This document shows, piece after piece, positions 1 through 11,463 of a DNA stretch of 64,000 nucleotides (its first letter is position 1; each line of letters opens with the position of its first letter). The notes under the pieces were generated by a model. The model was not told the DNA's origin and did not search any database. It saw only the letters and a program-made list of their open reading frames with translations. Source of the DNA: Aricia agestis (lineage: Eukaryota > Arthropoda > Insecta > Lepidoptera > Lycaenidae); the NCBI RefSeq assembly GCF_905147365.1, contig NC_056428.1:35445001-35509000 (forward strand), given 5' to 3'. Both the position numbers and the translations under genes were made by a program.

Positions 1-3000
1 CTATTACTGAGTTTATGCACACAATGATTAATTTTCATATTTACACAAACTAAAACAAGTGATTCTTCCAAACACATTTCTATATTGATTAAAAACGATC
101 CATTCATAGTAGAGCATAGAGATTTCAATCATTCTGAAAGCATGAGCTAGAATCAATAAATTCGCGATTGTAGACGTACATATTACAAGTATGTTTATAT
201 TTCGCCCAGCCAGCGTTATTAAAAGTTGGAAGAGTGGGAGACTCAAAGGTCTGCGAGGGGAGTCGGGCTAGGTACGCTCTTTATACCGGCAGGATAGACA
301 TACGTATCTCAATACAACCGAGTAATTAACAAAGGGTTGGTTTCAAGAGAGCATTTACTGTGAATATCATTTCAAACATTGTTTTCATATGCGCCTGCGT
401 ATTATCCACTTCAGAGCAGATTAGCTTTAAGGGAGCTTGAAAGAAATGAATAAATTGGTTAAATATTATATTTTTACAACCTCTAGCTAGTATACAGGTA
501 AAACCAACGTTAATATTTCGCAATAGATTCCTAAAACGGCCATTACATTAGATACACGTATTTCAATCCAGTATACGACAGACATTTTAAAGTCTTTCAA
601 AACGAATTCATGGTTTTACTATTAAACGGTTGTTAACTTTTGAGTTTCGAACATTGTGATGCAAATATCGGTGTATCTGACATCTTAATGCCTCATCCGT
701 GAGAATTTTTTATATTACGCATTACTTTTAGTTCGTTTCTTAATAGTCTTCCGAACTTTCAACTTACAAACAGCAAACGAGAACTTTAAATAATGATTAT
801 TAGTCCGTTAACGTTAAAAGTTTTACTCCTCAGACCTAGGAGTTCACCAGCCTGTCTTTATCTAATTCCTTGCAAGCTAAAATACTATAGTGACTCTACT
901 ATAAAGCGCGAAGACTTTAGATTACATTAAAACGACCATTCAGTAACACCTTTAAATTAAGGAAGACGATTGTATTTTCCATGTAGGCATTCTCTAAACC
1001 TATTCTCATTCCGTTGTGACTGAATGTATTTTGTCATGTTATTTAGAGAATCTCCTGAACACCTTTTCGTCCTGTAACTCGAAACGATCATCAATGTCAT
1101 AATCGGACACACTTATTTCGCCGAGTGCACCTTGTGAAATCGGGAGCCCCGAGGGTCGGCCGGTTGTCCTTAACCGTAGTTCGCCGGAAGCGTCTACTGC
1201 GAGACAATTTAAATCCGTCGCCCATCATCCATTGTTGTCGACTTCCCGACAGTATCAACATCAACGGTACCGCTCGATATTCCTTGCGCTTTGGGAAAAT
1301 CGCGACTTTGTTGTGTCTCATCGAGAAGAGTAATTATTATTATGAAAGGATTGAATGTTTCTATAATATTTAATAACGACAATCACCAAACGTAACAACG
1401 AAACATACTCTATGACGAACTCTACAATTTCAAACTTTATACGGTTTTGTCTCAAATTTTTAGTCCAGAATTAAGACTGCCCTAACTTTATTCTCAACAT
1501 GTAGAGTATAGTACGCTGTATAGGTAAACTATATTCTGCAATGTATTCGACCTTAACTATTTCCTCAAAACAGATTTCAGACTACCTGAACGTTAACTCT
1601 ACATTTTGAGAAAAACTAATACATAATATAATACTCCGACAAAACAAATAGATAGCCGCTGTATCAGCTCCAGTACAATTCGCTTAGCAAACATTGATTT
1701 AGCCCGGTCAGCAACATGGCCCCTCTTATTGTTTATACACAATTATTGGATACATTCGCTCCAATTTTATATCAGTAGCAACTAGCAAGTGTATAATAAA
1801 CACGTATGTAATATATAGTGTAGCTATCATGTCTACTTTCTCGCATGTTAATGTAGGACGACTTAGCGACGACTAAGTCGATTCAGGTATTTCGAAAATC
1901 CGTGATACATGCACATTTATTTACACGCTAACGACTTGTTAAACAAAGATAAAGACAGGAGTCAGGACTAATCTGCGTGTCTGTCTTTGTCAGTCAAATA
2001 ATTTTACCAACGTATAAGACAAAGACTTCAACATTGATATATTAGTCCTGTCTTATTCTCAGTTTACTAACACGGTTGTATAAAACTATTAGCTTAATTC
2101 AATACATAAAACGCACAATTAACTTAGTTTTAATACAATGTATAAACAAGACCTCTTATGTCCGGTTAACATGTAAGAGTAAGACACACGATTTCTTTGT
2201 GGCCAGAATTCCCAAAGACTGTTATCTTAAAATATCTAAGTCATTAGTTTTACTCAGAAACAAAATTTATCTCTTAGCGCGCAATGAGAGTCGATTCTGC
2301 TCTACTCAAACATAAACAGAATTTACAACATGCAACAAAATAAAACAAATAGATATTTTTAACTTTCAAACTATAATTAAAAATTCTAAACCGCACAAGG
2401 AAAAAAATAAACACAAGAATAAAATATTTCATTTGGTGCGTCCAAATTCATACTTGAATTTATTTATCACATAAAATATATTATTTCTATATCTTTTACC
2501 AGTTGATATATTACATAGTTGCTCATTGTAAAACAAATGTATTACATACCGGGAGCTCAGCGTCAGTTAAATCCTACACGTACAGTGTATACTCGCCCTA
2601 AGTACCGGGGGTGGCTGAGCGGATATTCCATCATACCTAAACCAGCTTTAGAAGGGGCCTTCACCCTAATCAAACCCCAAGGTCATTGTGCAGAACCGTC
2701 AATAATAATTACTATTGGAACAATACCGCTACATACAGAAGTATAACACAAACATGCATTCGTAAAACCTCATTGACATTATAATTTAAAAAAAAAAACG
2801 CCAAAAAGAGGCACTGTCGACTTATATAAAAAGTATCGATATTCGAAATATAAAATTACAATTTCGTTTGAATCGTGTGGCGCGAAAAGTGGTAAGTCGA
2901 GCTGAGGAGGCCACGTCGCCCCTCGCTCTTACCCGACGGTAGACTGACTCGAATCATTGCCCAGCGAGTGCAGTTAAAGAAAATTATATACACAGAAGAA

Positions 3001-3314
3001 AACTCGCGCTTTATTACACCAAATTAATATGATGTTTTATAGACAGCTGTGAAACAATTTGTTTCGGTTTATTAAAGACATTGAAGAGAATTAAAGTACT
3101 GTTACATTGCGTAAAATGACAGTTTATTAATGTTTATCGTTATGATGAAAAAGCTCTAACTTAATTTCATTTAAGCAGTATTTTTACTAGACAGCTGTAT
3201 TACAGCTGCCTAGTTTTTTGTTTTGGTGTCCACTAATCCAGTGATGTTGATATTATGTAAGTTCTGAAATATTGTTCTAATGGCAATTAAAGTTAATTAA
3301 ATTTAAAGATATAA
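1..3314. other. No gene seen; probable long trio intron
   Basis: AT-rich sequence with no exon I can support on either strand. Short open frames here lack family motifs. A CpG-rich patch near 1125-1320 stands out and is treated as a finding. A repeat-like pair (CAGGACTAAT near 1964 and ATTAGTCCTG near 2042) hints at a decayed inverted repeat. Confidence 0.5.
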
Positions 3315-3462
3315 TCTATATATATAAAAATGGATTTTCAATTATGTTAGTAACGCTAAAACTCGAAAATGGCTGAACGGTTTGGGCTAGTTTTAGTCTT
3401 AAAATATTCGTAGAAGTCCAGGGAAGGTTTTAAAGTGACACGAAGTTCACCGGGACAGCTAG
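3315..3462 (+). mobile_element. Short Helitron-like element (148 bp)
   Basis: Begins TCTATATATATAAAAATGG after an A and ends CACCGGGACAGCTAG before a T, the A|TC...CTAG|T pattern of Helitrons. It has no coding sequence, so it would be non-autonomous. The same ending occurs at 9965. Confidence 0.6.
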
Positions 3463-4744
3463 TATAATATTATAACTATAACTATTTTTGTTCAGGTTTC
3501 ACTTGTGAATTGTTACTCAAACATGGAATAATTTTTATCATAATATAGCTACTTTATTATTTTGTTTATTTTACAGTATGCTTTATGACTATATAATATA
3601 TGTTTGAATAATTATTTTAGTTTTAATTATGTTTTCCTTTACTTTTCCAACTAAGTAAATAAATCTAATAACGTCCGGCGCCAACCGCTTTTTCAGCCAT
3701 CATAAATGGGCAGGTAAATATCATTAGAGTACCACACTTAGTCACAACCATAACAAGTCTTACGCAGTAAAATTTCTTGCTATGATCCGGAAAAATTATA
3801 ACTGACATGAAAAACACTCTTTTTAAGAGCATTATATTTATATTCATTTGGACTTCTGTCATCCTTTCATCCTTATCTAATTGCAAAGGGGATTTATAAA
3901 GACTGTTTTTATATAACGAAAACAACACACGATGTATCAACGACGTGTGCGATTGGAAATGAAGGGAGAGCATTGAAAGCCGCCCCAGCGATAGTATGTT
4001 GAGTTATTTCACCGGTTTATATAAAGTGTTATTTATATCATTGTGATAAAGGTCCTGTTCGAGGTAGAATAATCCTGAACGGCCTGTAACATAAAGTACG
4101 GCTCAAGTGGCTCAGTTGGCTATTCAACATTGTTCAATCCCACGACATTAACTATTTAATCACATGTACAAGTAATTATAGATATTTATAGCCCTGCATT
4201 CACATCGTGGACGTATTTGGCTATGGCATTTGGTCTCTAAGAAATTTGGATATAGCTATTAATTCATATCCTATGAAAAATAAGTTTTCAGTTGAAAAAA
4301 ATTAGAAAATGATAACGTTAAAACTTAAATTACAATTCACGAGTGAAGAAACGAGGATATAATATTTTATTTTGGAAATACACATTTAAAAAAATCTATG
4401 AATAGAATTTTCAATTAAATCTCATTAATTAAAATTCAATTCTCATACACCATAAATCCAATCTACTAATTGCACGTACGAATCATTTAGTTCTTAAGTG
4501 GCAGGTTTCTTTAGGTTTAACTAGACCCTAGAGCCTGGGGTATTTTTAGCTTTCATTAAAAAGTCGATGTCGTGCATAGCCGATGGCTCGCAAAGGGCAT
4601 GAAGTTCCTTCATCCTGTAGTCTGGCGCCAGCGTCTTTGGTGCACGTTTCCACTTACGGTAAACGAGTTAGTCTAGCGCTGAATCACGATACCAAACTGT
4701 CCCGGACCCACCATGTAAATTCCTCCTTTCTTACGTGAAGGGAA
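3463..4744. other. No gene seen (trio-side intron or intergenic)
   Basis: AT-rich sequence. The 102-residue open frame on the minus strand at 3665-3973 shows no recognisable domain and has no splice or repeat support. The more GC-balanced stretch at 4560-4740 abuts the next hairpin element and remains unexplained. Confidence 0.45.
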
Positions 4745-4906
4745 GCCTTAGGGTCAATTTAGACCACAACGCGACGCCATGCATTTCTAAATTCGTACTG
4801 AATTGACAGATTTCAAATGCGTAAGACGTCTTGCGAATCTGTCAAATCCATACAAATTCAGAAATGAATCTACGCGTCGCGTTGCGGTCTAAATTGACCC
4901 TAAGGC
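4745..4906. mobile_element. Hairpin MITE (162 bp)
   Basis: Inverted arms GCCTTAGGGTCAATTTAGAC and GTCTAAATTGACCCTAAGGC are exact at the ends, with GCGACGC/GCGTCGC further in. The centre is imperfectly palindromic. No coding capacity and no clear target duplication. Confidence 0.7.
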
Positions 4907-5492
4907 TCGTCGCATGGGTATACCTTCCTAAAATATACAATCCATTCCTGTTGAGCCCAATACCACAGCCCATACATTTTTGCCCATCATCATTTTGCGA
5001 TTTTCCGCACTTTGCTTAATTTTATTTTTATTTAATTATTACCTACTGATTTGTCAAGTATTTGATATAAAATGTTTTAAAATTTAAAGATGTTGACGTC
5101 ATAATATTTAATTTTAACATGAAACATGTAGATGACATGGGCGTATATAAGGGGGAGGGGGGGGTCCTGTGGCATAAGCATTTATAATATTAGTATGGAT
5201 GAAAAAAAATCACGGCTTACATTTGTAGTTATATTTTGAAAAATATTAGCAAAAACCAGGACTGGTGTATGTGAGACTTACGAGTACCTAACAATACAAT
5301 ATTCTAACTTTATTAACCAGCGTGACTAGCAGTAATAATTACAAGCAAATCAATATTGTAAATAGGGCCCCACATCCCGGTGTGTAAGCCCCGATAAATA
5401 TTGATCAATACACGTCATGTCGTTATAGCCAAATCAGTAGCAGGCGGAGGACAAGTTTTTCAAACGTCCAGTACCTCCGTGCCTGAGGCCGT

Positions 5493-5628
5493 ACCACGCA
5501 ACCGTTTTGAGATTCAACCGAACGAATCGGAATGCCGCGTCCTACTCTAACAAACGAGAAATGACGTTGTTTGAGTAGGACGCGGCATTCTCGTTCGACT
5601 GTTTAAGTCTCAAAACGGTTTCGTAGTA
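5493..5628. mobile_element. Hairpin MITE, copy A
   Basis: Arms contain ACCGTTTTGAG near the left end and CTCAAAACGGT near the right, with GAATGCCGCGTCCTACTC facing GAGTAGGACGCGGCATTC around a short loop. The same element occurs at 16034-16170, so this is a small family. Confidence 0.75.
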
Positions 5629-5769
5629 AGCCTCCTGCGCGGGCGCAACGAGTTTTCTAACCATTTATGGGACCCGTTCGTGTTTTTGTACGAGAATCGC
5701 GATTGCATTCGGTAAACCATGTGAAAGGAAATTTATCTATACGTTAACATTAATGTAACCTAATTATTG

Positions 5770-6180
5770 TTACTAGAGGTCACCCAATGGTCGAAATTCG
5801 ACCTTAAACTTAATTATGTATCTTTTTCTTTTGGCTCCCCGTTTAAAGTATTGATTGGTTCATATTTAATAAAAAAACAACAATCAATTTTTAATTTGAC
5901 AATAGACTTCAACCACAAACAAGAGTGTAATTCGTATGTATAGGCTAGTCATTCAAAAAGATGGTAGTGTGCAGATTGTGGTGTGTTTGTTATCATATTT
6001 TCACATCCATGTTTTATTTGTTAAAAAATGGATGATAAAAGCATAATTTCGAAATAATATTAGCTCGATGCACTCAATCACCATATAAACTATAACTGTG
6101 TAAAATTTCATTCACTTACGTTTCCGCATTTTTCGTCAAAAGGGATTCAAAGTTTTTCGCTCGCGTATTAATATAATAGT
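5770..6180 (+). repeat. Dispersed repeat, copy 1 (LINE-tail-like)
   Basis: Shares long blocks with 45660-46150 in the same orientation, for example AAATAATATTAGCTCGATGC and ACCATATAAACTATAACTGT. Both copies end near GTATTAATAT, which resembles LINE or SINE 3' ends. No open frame. Confidence 0.6.
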
Positions 6181-6284
6181 GATTAATGATTATTGGTAAA
6201 AATTATAATATGGCTATTACGAAAGCCATATTATAATATTGATTGATTAGTAAGTGTAATGATAACGATTACTATAGTTACTAT

Positions 6285-6500
6285 AGTCATGTCTGTCTGT
6301 CTGTCTGCCTGTCTATCCATATGTCCGTATGTCACAGCCACGTTTCTCTGAAACTATAAGAGCTATACTCACTATTGAAACTTGGTAAGTTAATGTAGTC
6401 TGTGAACCGCATTAAGATTTCCATTTTTGATACAAAAATGGAAAAATTATTAAAAATTTTAGGGTCCCCATATAGTTGGGGAGGGGAAGAGGGGATTTCG
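6285..6500 (+). repeat. GTCTGTCT-bearing dispersed repeat fragment
   Basis: A CTGT/CCGT run (CATGTCTGTCTGTCTGTC) is followed by a cytosine-poor segment and a GGGTCCCC block. It resembles fragments of the 'ccaagtgcg / ggttccgtag' family also seen near 14381, 41376 and 45170. Boundaries uncertain. Confidence 0.4.
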
Positions 6501-7294
6501 GGAGGAGCTCCAGCGTGTCAGATTAAGCTTGTATTACAGGGCCGTCTCTAGCCCATGTGGCGCCCGTGTGCAAACATTACCCTAGCGCTCCCTAACAAGC
6601 GCGCGCGCGGTCAAAATGAAATGGCTACAAAGTAAAAGTACAGTTTGTCCGGCCGCTAAGTTAAGGGTGAAGACTCTAAGCGGTGGCTTCTTTCGTTTCA
6701 CCAGACGAACTATAACAGCACATCAAGTTACCACATAGGTACTGTCAAATTTCTCCGATATAAAATAGATAACAAAGTCTATTGTTATTTGTTTGTTGTT
6801 TGTTTGCTCTTGAGTCTTTACTGACATTAACAAGCCTAACCCCAAAACGTAAATTTTATATCGCTTAAGTACTTCAATTTTACTTTAAATTTCATGTTCT
6901 ATACTTATTAAACATCACATCATCACAACATCGGTATTAATTTGATTTCATTATTCGATTTCATTGAGGAGCTCTAACTTCTCTACATCCGAAGAGCAAG
7001 CATGGCACAGTTTGTTTTTTAAATTAGAACACTGTGCTTTTTTGTATCTAAATCCAAATCCTCCCACTACCTATTTTGAAAAAACGAGCGATGGGACACT
7101 CACTATTACACCAAATAATATAATCTTCATTTATGTGTTTTAAGGTTCATTTCACGTTGAAAATTAAAGATTATAATTTTTATATTGCAAAAGTAAAGCT
7201 TCATATTTTCCTAACTAAGCTTCGCAGATATTTTATTTTGTACTAAACTGATGATTTAGTTCTTGCCGTCAAAATATATCTTATATCTTTAAAC
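6501..7294. other. No gene seen
   Basis: A GC-richer patch near 6530-6670 with a (GC)n run sits in AT-rich DNA. No open frame or splice pattern supports an exon. Confidence 0.4.
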
Positions 7295-7500
7295 GAGCAA
7301 TATTTATAATTTCCGAGATTCCAATATATATAATTGGAATCTCGGATCGGCTCCAACGATTTTAATGAAATTTAGTATATAGGGGGTTTCGGGGGCGATA
7401 AATCGATCTAGCTAGGAATCATTTTCAGAAAATGTCTTTTTATTCGTCCTTTATCGATAATCGATAAATTAAAAAATATGACTCTTCCTGACATCTATTG
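7295..7500 (+). repeat. Dispersed repeat with GGGGGCGATAAATCGATC core, copy 1
   Basis: Highly similar to 61920-62085 inside a hiw intron (shared TAGTATATAGGGGGTTTCGG and TCGATCTAGCTAGGAATCAT). It occurs in both gene regions, so it is mobile-derived rather than gene-specific. Confidence 0.6.
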
Positions 7501-7802
7501 GCGAATAATAATACTACTTTGCGAGCAACTAATTGTTTTATCCACCAGCAGATGGCGTTATTAAGTAACACTTGGTACTACTAATATAATACTTTTTAGT
7601 TCATATTATAAGGATGTTATTATTGTTTTTACCTTGGAAATCGGTTTTAATTTTTTGTTAAAAATAATAATTTCACTCTTTTTAGTTACCTACTAACCAT
7701 CGCGTAAGAAAATACTTCAACCCCTTAATATTATCTTAATCTTGGTAAATGTTTACAAACCTACCCCAATTTATTTGACAAACTACTACAAAAGAAAGAT
7801 GA

Positions 7803-7829
7803 CGGAGCCCCGCTACGCGGGGCTCCTAT
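7803..7829. repeat. GC-rich perfect stem-loop
   Basis: GAGCCCCGC and GCGGGGCTC face each other across a three-base loop in an AT-rich neighbourhood. A second GC hairpin (GGGGGGC...GCCCCCC) follows at 7910-7928. Such hairpins are common near transposon ends; function unknown. Confidence 0.6.
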
Positions 7830-8564
7830 ATCTGGGTGTTGTGGTCTAAGTTCCAACCTAACCTTACCAACTTTTGGACTTTCTAGATTGTGTTTGTTTT
7901 TGTTTTGGCGGGGGGCTGCGCCCCCCCCCTCCCCTTCCCCCCTTCGCTATCCGTGGCTGAGTAGTTAAGTAAGACCCACTCATCACAGCCTTTGCTTTAA
8001 AAATACTTAAACATCAGAAAACAGATGATCTTATCTGAAGATTACGAAAATCTCAAATGCGAATTTCTTCTAAACGGAGAGTTTACTGGCGGTGGAAACG
8101 GTAAGTAGGAGTTTTTCTCACCCAAAACAATCCTCCTCAACCCATGTCACCAACATATTTTAATTGACGTAGGTTCCTAAACCTCAGCCAAATTTTTCAC
8201 ACAGAGGGTCACATTTCGGCCTGTCATTCAACAGGGGTTGATTTTTGAGAAAAGTTTATCTGAGCTTTCTAAGTATTTTTTCCATAGTGCCCCGTTTCCT
8301 TCAGTCCAACCCAAATGTGTGCCTTACGCTCTGGAGTAAAGGTTGAATTTGTTACTTATGTCCAATTTTGTGGTACTTGAAATATTATGTATTTTGAAAC
8401 AACGTCATTATGAAACAACATTAAGTATATTTTTTTACATTAAAATCGCTTTGAAATATACCAAATAAATAAGGACATAACGTGATGACTGATGATATTT
8501 TATGGTGTTGTGTGTATATTGTATCCATATACAACCATGTGAGTTGTGACATTGGTGACCCTGA
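7830..8564. other. No gene seen
   Basis: A poly-C block at 7920-7945 followed by plain AT-rich sequence; no exon support. Confidence 0.4.
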
Positions 8565-8990
8565 CATGGTAGTGATGATGATGATGAATGTAATTTGCAA
8601 AGTAGCATATGCTTTCAGTTCTTAAAACAACGCCTAAGCCCCCAAACTTGTATCTATAAGGAATCCGGAGTTCTCTTAGTATCTTCGGAACCATAGTATA
8701 CCTTGGTGCAAAATCTTGCGTTTTGGTAGCATATGCTTAGGATGCTTCTCATAAAACCAAAATCACCATATGTTTCCATATAAATTTTGAGGAGTTCCCT
8801 CGATTACTCATGGATCCCATCATCAGATCACCACTTTTGTGAAAATGGGACCAAATTGGAGTGAAACCTAATATAACAAAACAAAAATTTTGAAAATCGG
8901 TTCACAAAAGGCGGAGTAGTGGTCGAACATACAAAAATAAAAAAATATATATATATCCACAACCGAATATATAACCTCCTCGTTTTTTGG
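8565..8990 (-). repeat. Dispersed repeat, inverted relative to 21488-21900
   Basis: Starts with an ATG-repeat microsatellite, then carries blocks whose reverse complements occur at 21488-21900 (for example GAGGAGTTCCCTCGATTACT and TGCAAAATCTTGC). Divergence is considerable. No coding sequence. Confidence 0.55.
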
Positions 8991-9039
8991 AAGTCGGTTA
9001 AAAAACGCTCTTATTGTTTTTTAATCAGATTTATCTAAT

Positions 9040-9505
9040 GTACAAAACCTACTATAGTTTGTCCGTTTTATGATGATATGCGTGACACATTATAATTGAC
9101 AATAGTAGGTAAGTTACCTAACAAAAATTAATCGATAATTTAAAAATATCGAATCACTTCGTAAAGGAATTGCAATCGAAATTATCAATTTCGTACTGAC
9201 ATTTCAGTGGTGCCAGCGATTTAAGATGGCCGCCCTTTTTTATAGATTTGATTTCGATTCAACAGAGTCAATCTCTGTTGACTTTTTCCGTTTCATGCAT
9301 CTGACATTTTTCAAATGTTTTCGTAACAATAATTTTATACTCCTATTTCACAGTTAATATTTATAATTTTATATTAATTTATTAACGTTTAGCAACATTT
9401 CATTTTTATTCATTTACAATTATAGGAAACATTTGTTTTTGTAGATGGAATATAATTTATTACATTTTGTTTTTTTTTTGTTTTCTTGTACGACGTTTGA
9501 TTTTT
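9040..9505 (-). mobile_element. Dispersed non-coding element, copy 1
   Basis: Near-complete reverse-complement match to 35600-36065 inside the foldback loop: both contain AATCACTTCGTAAAGGAATT or its complement, and TCATTTTTATTCATTTACAA or its complement. The roughly 460-bp unit has AT-rich ends and no open frame. Confidence 0.65.
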
Positions 9506-9791
9506 TTTTTTCGTCTAATCTATCTAACCTATGCGTGTGGGGTATCTATTGATAGATCTCAAAAATCATATTGTGGTTCCTAACATCATTTTCAGAGACT
9601 CTTCCAAAGTTGTAAAATGTGTCTCTAACTTCTAAAGTAGGAGCATGATAAGTCTAAATTGGCCTTTGGCCGGGTTTCTTGCATTAAGATTACCCAAGAG
9701 AAATATAAATTGATACTTTTTTTTTTGTAAAGAAGATTTTTTTAGCATCCAGCTATGGGCTACCGAAATGTTTAAGAAAATCCGAGTGACA

Positions 9792-9965
9792 TCTTATATA
9801 TAAAATTCTCGTGTCACAGTTTTCGTTGCCATACTCCTTGAAACGGCTTGACCGATTCTCATGAAATTTTGTGAGCATATTGAGTAGGTCTGAGAATCGG
9901 CCAACATCTATTTTTTATACCTAAAATTATTTATATGGCAAAACAACGTTTGCCGGGACAGCTAG
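9792..9965 (+). mobile_element. Short Helitron-like element (174 bp)
   Basis: Starts TCTTATATATAAAATTCTCG after an A and ends GCCGGGACAGCTAG before a T. Interior contains CTTGACCGATTCTCATGAAA. Same family type as 3315-3462; non-autonomous. Confidence 0.6.
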
Positions 9966-10464
9966 TTAATTGATAAATGTTGCTTTAACATCATATCTAT
10001 ATTCCCTACGGATAATATGATGTGCACTGTCTTATTAGCCAACACTTGGGGCCAAGTCCCTAGTGAGTACAATTTGATGACATAAGTGTTGCTAGCTTTG
10101 TCTGAAATATAACCCGGCTTCGCATAGGGTATAAAATATATAGCCACTGAAAAAATGATTAAAATCGATTCAGCAGTTTTGACTTGTATTCATTATTGTT
10201 AAATTATTTTTTAATTGCAACATGGTGCCATAGATAAATGTGTTAATTGTCATATTTGATCTGTCAATGTCAACGTCATTTTGTCATTGCCCTTGTCCTC
10301 TCTCTTTTGTATCTGCCATTCTGAATATAGTATTGTGCTCGTATGTTTTCTCGTTTTAATTTCCAAATCCAAACGCTATTAGTTAAAATAACAGTAATTT
10401 CCATTAATTATTACTACCCGTGGCCCGTATTTGTCGGTACCGCTGCAATTTTTAAATCTGTAAA

Positions 10465-10752
10465 GTAGCCCGCAAACGATCAAATTGTCAAATTTTACGT
10501 GTTTGTCAAACAGTTTGATAGTGTACAGTTTTGTTTGAAGCGTTTGTCAAAAAAACTACGTGTTTGACAAACGTGTTTGAACGTGTTCCGCTGTATTTGT
10601 CAAACAAGACGTCATGATCTCATACCGATTCTAGCTAATTGTTTGACAAATTTCGACTGCGCTGCTGTTTGATGAAAACGTATTTTACGTTTTCACATTA
10701 GTTTACATCAAACATGTTTGTCAAACAAATTCGATCGTTTGCGGGGTGCTTA
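10465..10752. mobile_element. TIR MITE (288 bp) rich in TTTGTCAAAC motifs
   Basis: The left end GTAGCCCGCAAACGATCAAA matches the inverted right end GCACCCCGCAAACGATCGAA. The interior repeats TTTGTCAAAC or its complement many times. No open frame; target duplication unclear. Confidence 0.65.
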
Positions 10753-10989
10753 ATATCTTCGAAATTATTAATTTAAATCATATGATGTAAAGGGCCATAT
10801 AGATCTACATTAAATCAACAATGTATGTAAGTTATTTAATTGGATAAGGATTAATGCTGTATTTATTAAAATTGCTTCGAAAATTAGCCATTATTTGTCG
10901 TAAAAAGAAAATGACAAAAAATGTTATTGTGGAATATCCATAAGGGATAGACATATTATACCATCAAAAATATATAAAAAAATAGTATC

Positions 10990-11236
10990 AATTGATCACT
11001 GAGTAAATGTAGCTTAAATTTAAATAATTATTTACCCAACGCATGGACACCGCACGCGAGAGGGGTGCGAGCGGCGCGCCATGCCGGCCGCATAGTAACT
11101 AAGTGTCCGTGATTCATTTATTAAAAGGGAAATTTGGTCAAAAATTAAGTACTTACCTAATTTAGTACATAATTATAATGAGAATCGAGTACCGAGTACT
11201 CTCCTTAAGTATTGATTATGTCTCAGCAGCCATGCT
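10990..11236 (+). repeat. Dispersed repeat, copy 1
   Basis: Same orientation and order as 59690-59893 in hiw intron 8 (shared CACTGAGTAAATGTAGCTTA and ATAATGAGAATCGAGTACCG). This copy has an extra GC-rich segment around 11048-11090. It lies just downstream of trio exon 13. Confidence 0.65.
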
Positions 11237-11296
11237 GTACGTTGGATGCGATGACTTGAACCGCCCATGATTTTGCCCTTAAGGTATTTCACATAC

Positions 11297-11463
11297 CTGA
11301 GGTCCTGCATCAGAGCTTCGCCATGCGCAATAGTAGCGGCACAGGCGTCGAGACTTGCGACGCGGTGTTGGGCGCACTGCTCGAGCGCCCGCCGCGCCGC
11401 CTCGGGGCTCTCGTCCGCTGCGCACACACCGCCGCCGCGGACAGTTTCCAGCCACTGCACCAG
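11297..11463 (-). CDS. trio: trio exon 13: spectrin repeat, last exon seen
   Basis: Encodes LVQWLETVRGGGVCAADESP and ATIAHGEALMQDLR, aligning with the Trio LWTWLEEL segment. Acceptor GTTATAG, donor CTCAG|GTATGT, phase 2. The strong donor shows that the gene continues beyond this exon. Confidence 0.9.

Noticed and set aside
2607..2680. tRNA-like sequence (GGTGGCTGAGCGGAT)
   Set aside because: Only the 5' part resembles a Ser/Leu tRNA; no matching acceptor stem, anticodon arm or T-loop follows.
3665..3973. 102-codon minus-strand open frame
   Set aside because: No domain, start context, splice signal or codon pattern supports it in this AT-rich stretch.
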